Origin: Desulfobacterales bacterium
Lineage (GTDB): Bacteria > Desulfobacterota > Desulfobacteria > Desulfobacterales > RPRI01
Assembly: GCA_020052975.1 (NCBI GenBank)
Contig: JAGVOC010000467.1
Coordinates: 1-10,798 of the forward strand
Reading direction: 5' to 3'
Length of the DNA stretch: 10,798 nt
Part shown: positions 6,777 to 10,798 of the stretch, piece by piece
How positions within the stretch are numbered: the first letter of the stretch is position 1
Layout: every line of letters begins with the position of its first letter
Position numbers and translations under genes: made by a program
Notes under the pieces: model-generated
Told to the model about the DNA's origin: nothing
Seen by the model: only the letters and a program-made list of their open reading frames with translations
The model's database searches: none

Positions 6777-6784
6777 CCTTTTCC
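6777..6784 (-). promoter_or_regulatory. Ribosome binding site supporting lon start at 6771
   Basis: GGAAAAGG on the minus strand ends 5 nt before ATG 6771, whereas the outer in-frame ATG at 6828 is preceded only by an AT-rich run. The inner start also gives the usual short N-terminus before LPLLPLRD. Confidence 0.5.
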
Positions 6785-6881
6785 TGTTCCTTGTTTTTAG
6801 TATTAATAAAACCGGGCAAATTAACCATGAAAGTATTTATCTCATAAAATCAGTTGTGACGGCTTCGTAAAAAGCCATTCT

Positions 6882-6897
6882 GTCCGCCGCGGCGGAC
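6882..6897. repeat. Perfect 16-bp GC-rich palindrome inside the repeat
   Basis: GTCCGCCGCGGCGGAC is a complete palindrome. It belongs to the central part of the 6858 element that is absent from the other copy at 10701, so it is a secondary addition or a variable core. Confidence 0.6.
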
Positions 6898-6909
6898 GCA
6901 TCATCCCCG

Positions 6910-6960
6910 CCCTGTTGAATTCTCGCTGCGCCGCGAGACGGCAGGGCCGATTCAACAGGG
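6910..6960. repeat. Nested inverted repeats (cruciform-like) inside the repeat
   Basis: CCCTGTTGAAT (6910-6920) pairs with ATTCAACAGGG (6950-6960), and between them TCTCGC (6921-6926) pairs with GCGAGA (6933-6938). It resembles a small palindromic unit inserted into the larger element, as the copy at 10701 lacks it. Confidence 0.6.
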
Positions 6961-7053
6961 TGAATCATTGCAGCGTACCAATTAGTACGCTTCATTCCTC
7001 AAGATTCGCGCGCCTTGCATAATGAGCTTTTTACTTTGCCGTCTGAATTTTGA

Positions 7054-7075
7054 CTTACAACAAGTTCGTCGTAAG
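7054..7075 (-). other. Hairpin downstream of clpX
   Basis: On the minus strand CTTACGAC and GTTGTAAG form an 8-bp stem (one G-U) around GAACTT, 27 nt past the clpX stop. No T-run follows, so it may stabilise the 3' end or slow RNA polymerase rather than act as an intrinsic terminator. The arms resemble the terminal sequence of the adjacent repeat. Confidence 0.35.
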
Positions 7076-7101
7076 CAGGTTACCGGCGGAAGGCTGTTAT
7101 A

Positions 7102-8346
7102 TTAAGCCTGTTTCTTTGATTGCTCGTACAGTAAAATCGGCTCTTCCTTGTTAAGTATTACATCTTCACTGATTACGCATTCCTTTACGTTTTTTGCAGA
7201 AGGAATTTCGTACATTATATCGAGCAGACAGCTTTCAAGAATTGCCCGCAGACCCCTTGCGCCTGATTTCCGTTTCTGAGCTTCTTTGGCAATGGCCGAA
7301 AGAGCGCTGTCCGTCAGCCTTAAGTTTACGCCCTCCATTTCAAAGAGCTTTGTAAACTGTTTGATTAGTGCATTTTTTGGTTCTGTCAGAATCCGGATAA
7401 GTGAAGCTTGGCTCAATTCGTCAAGGGTGGCAATAACAGGCAGACGACCCAGGAATTCAGGAATCAACCCGAACTTAATAAGATCTTCAGGCTGAACCAT
7501 CTTTAATAACTCGCTTTTATTCTTGTTCTCTTTCGGAACAATTTTTGCGCCAAAACCCATTGCCTTGGAGCCAAGCCTTCTCTGAATTATCTGATCAAGT
7601 CCGTTGAATGTACCGCCGCATATGAAAAGGATGTTGGTTGTATCAATTTTTACAAAATCCTGCTGAGGATGTTTTCTCCCTCCTTTTGGAGGAACGCTTG
7701 CGGTGGTTCCTTCAATAATTTTCAAGAGCGCCTGCTGCACGCCTTCGCCTGAAACATCTCTTGTTATTGAAGGATTATCGGATTTTGCGGCTATTTTGTC
7801 TATTTCATCTATATAAACGATCCCGCGCTTGCATTTTTCTACATCATAATCTGCATTCTGGAGCAAAGAAAGTATAATGTTTTCGACATCTTCACCAACA
7901 TAACCGGCTTCAGTAAGGCTTGTAGCATCTGCTATTGTAAACGGTACATTTAAAAATCTGGCCAGAGTCTGGGCAAGGAGGGTTTTGCCTGTACCGGTCG
8001 GCCCGATAAGCAGTATGTTGCTTTTCTGTATCTCTACGTTTCCGCTGTTAATGGTTGAATCAAGCCTCTTGTAATGGTTATATACGGCTACGGACAGAAC
8101 TTTTTTTGCATAATCCTGTTCTATAACATAATCATCCAGCATTTCCTTTATCTGTTTTGGTGCAAGAAGAGCATCATGTTCGGGAGTTGCTTTGTCACTT
8201 TCCTCCTCAATAATTTCACTGCAAAGCTGGATACATTCATCACATATATAAACGGCAGGCCCTGCGATCAGCTTTGTAACTTCTTTCTGGTTCTTTCCGC
8301 AGAATGAGCAGAAAAGATTGTCGCTGTCGTTTCCTTTTTTTGTCAT
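7102..8346 (-). CDS. clpX: ClpX, ATP-dependent unfoldase subunit of ClpXP
   Basis: 414 residues, typical length. The AAA+ hexamer recognises tagged substrates, unfolds them and feeds them to ClpP in the cytosol. The N-terminal zinc domain has C13, C16, C35 and C38; Walker A is GPTGTGKT (115-122); pore-1 loop GYVG (149-151 region); Walker B IVYIDEID (D180 E181); RKH loop 224-226; sensor-2 GARGLR (362-367). The ClpP-docking loop reads MGF (263-265) where IGF or LGF is usual, a mild variant. Its ATG (8344-8346) overlaps the clpP stop as ATGA, with GGAGG inside the clpP end as ribosome site, so translation is coupled and the two partners are made together. The gene is intact. Confidence 0.98.
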   Translation of the reverse strand: MTKKGNDSDNLFCSFCGKNQKEVTKLIAGPAVYICDECIQLCSEIIEEESDKATPEHDALLAPKQIKEMLDDYVIEQDYAKKVLSVAVYNHYKRLDSTINSGNVEIQKSNILLIGPTGTGKTLLAQTLARFLNVPFTIADATSLTEAGYVGEDVENIILSLLQNADYDVEKCKRGIVYIDEIDKIAAKSDNPSITRDVSGEGVQQALLKIIEGTTASVPPKGGRKHPQQDFVKIDTTNILFICGGTFNGLDQIIQRRLGSKAMGFGAKIVPKENKNKSELLKMVQPEDLIKFGLIPEFLGRLPVIATLDELSQASLIRILTEPKNALIKQFTKLFEMEGVNLRLTDSALSAIAKEAQKRKSGARGLRAILESCLLDIMYEIPSAKNVKECVISEDVILNKEEPILLYEQSKKQA

Positions 8347-8963
8347 TTAACGCCTCCGGCTTTTTCGATATTATCAAGGTCGTCCCTGTTTAAGATGACG
8401 TGATCTATAAGACCATATTCTTTTGCGTCTTCACCCGACATAAAGTAATCCCGATCCGTATCTATCTGTATTTGTTTTAAATCTTTTCCTGTATGGACGG
8501 CCAGAATATTGTTCAGAATCTCTTTCATTCTGAGAATCTCTTTCGCCTGAATAGCGATGTCTGAAGCCTGGCCCTGGAACCCCCCCATAGGCTGGTGAAT
8601 CAGAATGCGTGAATTGGGGAGAGAATAACGCTTGCCCCTGGTCCCGGCGGTCAGCAAAAGGGCTCCCATGCTGGCAGCCTGGCCTATGCACACTGTTGCA
8701 ATGTCAGGCTTGATATATTGCATTGTATCATAGATGGCCAATCCTGAAGTTACAATTCCACCGGGCGAATTAATATAAAAATTTATATCTTTTTCAGGAT
8801 CTTCGGATTCAAGGAAAAGAAGCTGGGCAATAAGAAGATTTGCAACCTCATCATTCATGGCTGTTCCCAGAAAAATGATCCTGTCTTTTAACAGCCGTGA
8901 ATATATGTCATATGCACGCTCGCCCCTGCTGCTCTGTTCTATAACTATTGGTATTAATGGCAA
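8343..8963 (-). CDS. clpP: ClpP, proteolytic subunit of Clp protease
   Basis: 206 residues, near the 207 of E. coli ClpP. Serine peptidase (family S14) that forms a double heptameric chamber and degrades chains delivered by ClpX or ClpA. The triad is visible: S98 in [11 protein letters not shown]123 in RILIHQP and D172 in DTDRDYFMS. The N-terminus [21 protein letters not shown] is the usual axial-loop segment. The start codon is TTG at 8963 (bases 8961-8963 read CAA on the plus strand), fixed by AAAGGAGA 6-7 nt upstream; no ATG is available nearby. It lies 82 nt after tig, with a hairpin and T-run in the gap, and overlaps clpX by 4 nt. Confidence 0.98.
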   Translation of the reverse strand: MPLIPIVIEQSSRGERAYDIYSRLLKDRIIFLGTAMNDEVANLLIAQLLFLESEDPEKDINFYINSPGGIVTSGLAIYDTMQYIKPDIATVCIGQAASMGALLLTAGTRGKRYSLPNSRILIHQPMGGFQGQASDIAIQAKEILRMKEILNNILAVHTGKDLKQIQIDTDRDYFMSGEDAKEYGLIDHVILNRDDLDNIEKAGGVK

Positions 8964-8992
8964 TGTCTATCTCCTTTGAACGACATCTTTGT

Positions 8993-9021
8993 AAAAAATC
9001 GAATCCGCCTGTGGCCGATTC
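8993..9021 (-). terminator. Probable attenuator between tig and clpP
   Basis: On the minus strand GAATCGGCC-ACA-GGCGGATTC forms an 8-pair stem with one G/G mismatch (9001-9021), followed at once by a six-T run (8993-8998). This is the form of an intrinsic terminator, but the mismatch and 3-nt loop suggest partial read-through, which would reduce clpPX relative to tig. Confidence 0.5.
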
Positions 9022-9045
9022 CAAAGTTGTTTGAGTTAAACTTTT

Positions 9046-10359
9046 TTATGTTGCTGTTTCCTGAACCTGTTCAACGTTCTCAATAGTGCTGCTTTCAAGA
9101 ATAAGACTGATAGCATTTTTTTCAAGCAACGTGTGCTTAAAATAATCGAGTTTGTCCTTGTTTTGTCTGTAAAATTTTTTTATTTCTTCAACAGGCTGAT
9201 TGAAAGATTCGGACATTTTTTTAAAACCTTCTTCAAGGTCCTCGTCCTTTAAAGTAAGTTTTTCCTGCTCGATTATCTTGTCTAAAATAAGATGACGCCT
9301 TATCTGTTTTTCAGCAGTATCACGGTATTTTTCAGAGAGAATCTCTCTTGAAAGACCGAGGGATTCCATTGATGTATTATGGTAAGAAAAAGACCTTTCG
9401 GCATCGGCAATTATCTGTTCAAGCTCGAAATCTACTAATGCTTCAGGGACTTCAAATTCTGTTTTTGAAATAAGGGATGAAAATATCAGTTCGTTTAATT
9501 CCTGTTCGACACGTTTTTTATATCCCTGGTCAAGATTCTCCCTGATAGTCTTTTTTAAATCCTCAAGAGTGGTAAAACTGCCGAGATTCTTTGCAAGATC
9601 ATCGTCGATTTCAGGAAGAATCTCTTCTCTCACATCATTGAGTGTCACGTTGAAAGTAATTTCAAGGCCCGCAAGTTTAGGATTGAAGTAATCTTCCGGG
9701 AAATTAACACTGAAATCCTTATTTTCTCCGGCTTTCATTCCTATGACATGGGTGTCAAAATCTTTTGTTATGCGGCCCTGACCTAGTTTCATCGTGAAAT
9801 TTTCGGTTTTTGCAGTCTCGTCAAAGGGTTTTCCGTCTTTGAAGCCTTCATATGTAATCAGGGCAAAATCATCTTCCCTGGCAGGGCGGACTTCTTCTAT
9901 AGTCTTTTGCTGGGCAAGGTTTTTTTGGAGCATTTTTAACTGAGCTTCAACTTCTTCATCGCTTATCTTGTAAATATTTTTCTTAAGCTTTAACCCTTTG
10001 TAATCTATATCATAAATAGCAGGTTTGATTTCGATAATGGCATCGTATTTATACGGCCCTTTTTCATCAAAGGCAGGTGGCTCGATTTTCGGATCACCGA
10101 CGATTTTAAGTTCTTTTTCCTTAACCGCATCTATAAATGAGTCCTGAATCAGTTTGCTTGACACATCCGCATGGACATCTTTTTTAAAGAAATTTTCTAA
10201 AACTGAACGGGGTGTTTTACCGGGGCGAAACCCTTTTAGCTTTGCAGTCTTTTTAAGGTTTTCATAAGCCTTATCGAGCTCAAGTGCAACCTTTTCCTGT
10301 GGAATTTCAACATGCAGTATTTTTTTCACGGTGCTGACATCTTCAATAGTAAATTGCAT
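9046..10359 (-). CDS. tig: Trigger factor, ribosome-associated chaperone and prolyl isomerase
   Basis: 437 residues, close to the 432 of E. coli. It binds the ribosome at the tunnel exit and shields nascent chains. The N-terminal ribosome-binding domain has the signature GFRPGKTP at 43-50. A FKBP-type PPIase domain spans about 162-243 (DDFALITYEGF..., GMKAGENKDFSVNFPEDY), and the remaining helical part (about 115-160 and 245-420) makes the substrate cradle. The ATG at 10359 follows AAAGGAA. It is the first protein gene of the tig-clpP-clpX block, 64 nt after tRNA-Leu. The gap includes an AT-rich near-palindrome (10383-10405, GTGCA...TGCAC) of unknown meaning. Confidence 0.98.
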   Translation of the reverse strand: MQFTIEDVSTVKKILHVEIPQEKVALELDKAYENLKKTAKLKGFRPGKTPRSVLENFFKKDVHADVSSKLIQDSFIDAVKEKELKIVGDPKIEPPAFDEKGPYKYDAIIEIKPAIYDIDYKGLKLKKNIYKISDEEVEAQLKMLQKNLAQQKTIEEVRPAREDDFALITYEGFKDGKPFDETAKTENFTMKLGQGRITKDFDTHVIGMKAGENKDFSVNFPEDYFNPKLAGLEITFNVTLNDVREEILPEIDDDLAKNLGSFTTLEDLKKTIRENLDQGYKKRVEQELNELIFSSLISKTEFEVPEALVDFELEQIIADAERSFSYHNTSMESLGLSREILSEKYRDTAEKQIRRHLILDKIIEQEKLTLKDEDLEEGFKKMSESFNQPVEEIKKFYRQNKDKLDYFKHTLLEKNAISLILESSTIENVEQVQETAT

Positions 10360-10423
10360 ATATTTCCTTTCTAATAAAACAGGTGCAAATAATTATTTTA
10401 ATGCACTTTAAGTTGATTTTAAA

Positions 10424-10510
10424 TGGTGCGAAAGGGGAGATTTGAACTCCCACTCTGTCACCAGAGCTGGATCCTAAGTCCAGTGCGTCTGCCAATTCCG
10501 CCACTCTCGC
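10424..10510 (-). tRNA. tRNA-Leu (anticodon UAG)
   Basis: 87 nt on the minus strand, class II. The acceptor stem GCGAGAG pairs with CTTTCGC, the anticodon arm CTGGA-CTTAGGA-TCCAG gives TAG, a long variable arm CTCTGGTGACAGAG is present, the T arm contains GTTCAAATC, discriminator is A and CCA is encoded. It is located 64 nt upstream of tig and probably transcribed with it. Confidence 0.96.
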
Positions 10511-10622
10511 AACTTGTTACTAATTGAATGTATTGCAATTTCAAGCAAATAAGATTAAATATTGAGCTGTAAAAAATAAAAACATGCTCCTCTGCTTGAG
10601 TTTGGTATAGTAAAGGATATCA

Positions 10623-10651
10623 AACATAATATCAACCAATATAAGTGTCAA
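10623..10651 (-). promoter_or_regulatory. Likely promoter of the tRNA-Leu/tig/clpPX transcript
   Basis: A perfect -35 TTGACA (10646-10651) is followed by a 17-bp spacer and TATGTT (10623-10628). It points toward tRNA-Leu, whose 5' end is about 112 nt further on. A second TTGACA lies upstream on the same strand near 10677-10682 without a good -10. The rest of 10511-10700 is AT-rich and shows no gene. Confidence 0.5.
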
Positions 10652-10700
10652 GCTAAATTGAATAAAATGCTTATTATGTCAATGTATTGTAAACAATTAT

Positions 10701-10798
10701 GACAGCTTCGTAAAAAGTCATTCTGCTGTGTTGCACTTCATCTTTCGTCATTGCAGCGTACGAAAAGTACGCTTCATTCCTCAAGATTCGTGCGCCTT
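10701..10798. mobile_element. MITE-like interspersed repeat, second copy, cut by window edge
   Basis: It starts GACAGCTTCGTAAAAAG and shares with the 6858 element the end block CATTGCAGCGTAC...GTACGCTTCATTCC (hairpin arms AGCGTAC/GTACGCT around 4-5 nt) and TCAAGATTCG-GCGCCTT. The central GC-rich palindromes of the other copy are replaced by about 24 bp of unrelated sequence. The distal terminal repeat lies beyond the window. Confidence 0.65.

Larger units (their letters stand above)
6858..7043. mobile_element. MITE-like interspersed repeat between clpX and lon
   Basis: A non-coding element of about 186 bp has terminal inverted repeats GACGGCTTCGTAAAAAGC (6858-6875) and GCTTTTTACTTTGCCGTC (7026-7043), 15 of 18 positions complementary. 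It also contains AGCGTAC/GTACGCT (6972-6978 and 6985-6991) and CTTCATTCCTCAAGATTCG. A second copy in the same orientation starts at 10701. No transposase and no clear target duplication are seen. It fills most of the clpX-lon gap (6772-7101), where I find no gene and no convincing promoter. Confidence 0.65.

Noticed and set aside
6829..7101. Regulatory RNA in the clpX-lon gap
   Set aside because: The strong secondary structure is explained by the repeat element and its palindromes; no promoter and terminator pair defines a transcript.
8431..8691. Second minus-strand frame inside clpP
   Set aside because: It is fully contained in clpP, which has its catalytic triad intact; there is no independent ribosome site.
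10541..10585. Fourteen-residue leader-peptide-like frame (MFLFFTAQYLILFA) before tRNA-Leu
   Set aside because: The AGGAG sits only 1-2 nt from the ATG, too close for normal initiation, and it precedes a tRNA rather than a biosynthetic gene.

Overview
The window looks like a chromosomal segment of a Desulfobacterota (deltaproteobacterial, Desulfobacteraceae-like) genome. This is an inference from the gene order tRNA-Leu, tig, clpP, clpX, lon, tRNA-Val, tRNA-Asp and from protein style; no rRNA or taxon marker is present. It has two parts: a mobile-element end at about 1-3915 and a conserved proteostasis locus at about 3916-10700.

Left part. A divergent gene on the minus strand (1-483, cut by the window edge, unrecognised) faces a plus-strand 595-residue protein (618-2405). 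Its C-terminal third carries motifs resembling the palm of family A DNA polymerases and T7-type single-subunit RNA polymerases, and its N-terminal half has a probable winged helix. Next come a small excisionase-like helix-turn-helix gene (2562-2885) and a complete tyrosine integrase (2719-3828), which overlap out of frame by 167 nt. The integrase ends 87 bp from the 3' end of tRNA-Asp, the usual layout of an element integrated in a tRNA gene. The polymerase-like gene and the excisionase gene share a duplicated leader of about 58 bp containing the odd palindrome GTAGTCGGACTAC, so they are probably co-regulated.

Right part (all minus strand). A TTGACA promoter lies at 10623-10651, followed by tRNA-Leu(UAG), trigger factor, clpP (TTG start), clpX (ATGA overlap with clpP), a MITE-like repeat, lon, tRNA-Val(UAC) and tRNA-Asp(GUC). 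The chaperone that meets nascent chains is thus transcribed with the ClpXP protease, followed by the Lon protease. A probable attenuator hairpin sits between tig and clpP.

Non-coding structure. Two copies of a GACRGCTTCGTAAAAAG-type repeat flank the locus: one between clpX and lon with terminal inverted repeats and nested palindromes, the other running off the right edge. A duplicated spacer of about 50 bp precedes both tRNA-Val and tRNA-Asp, and a degenerate heptamer tandem repeat lies between lon and tRNA-Val. No CRISPR array, rRNA or intact transposase gene was seen.
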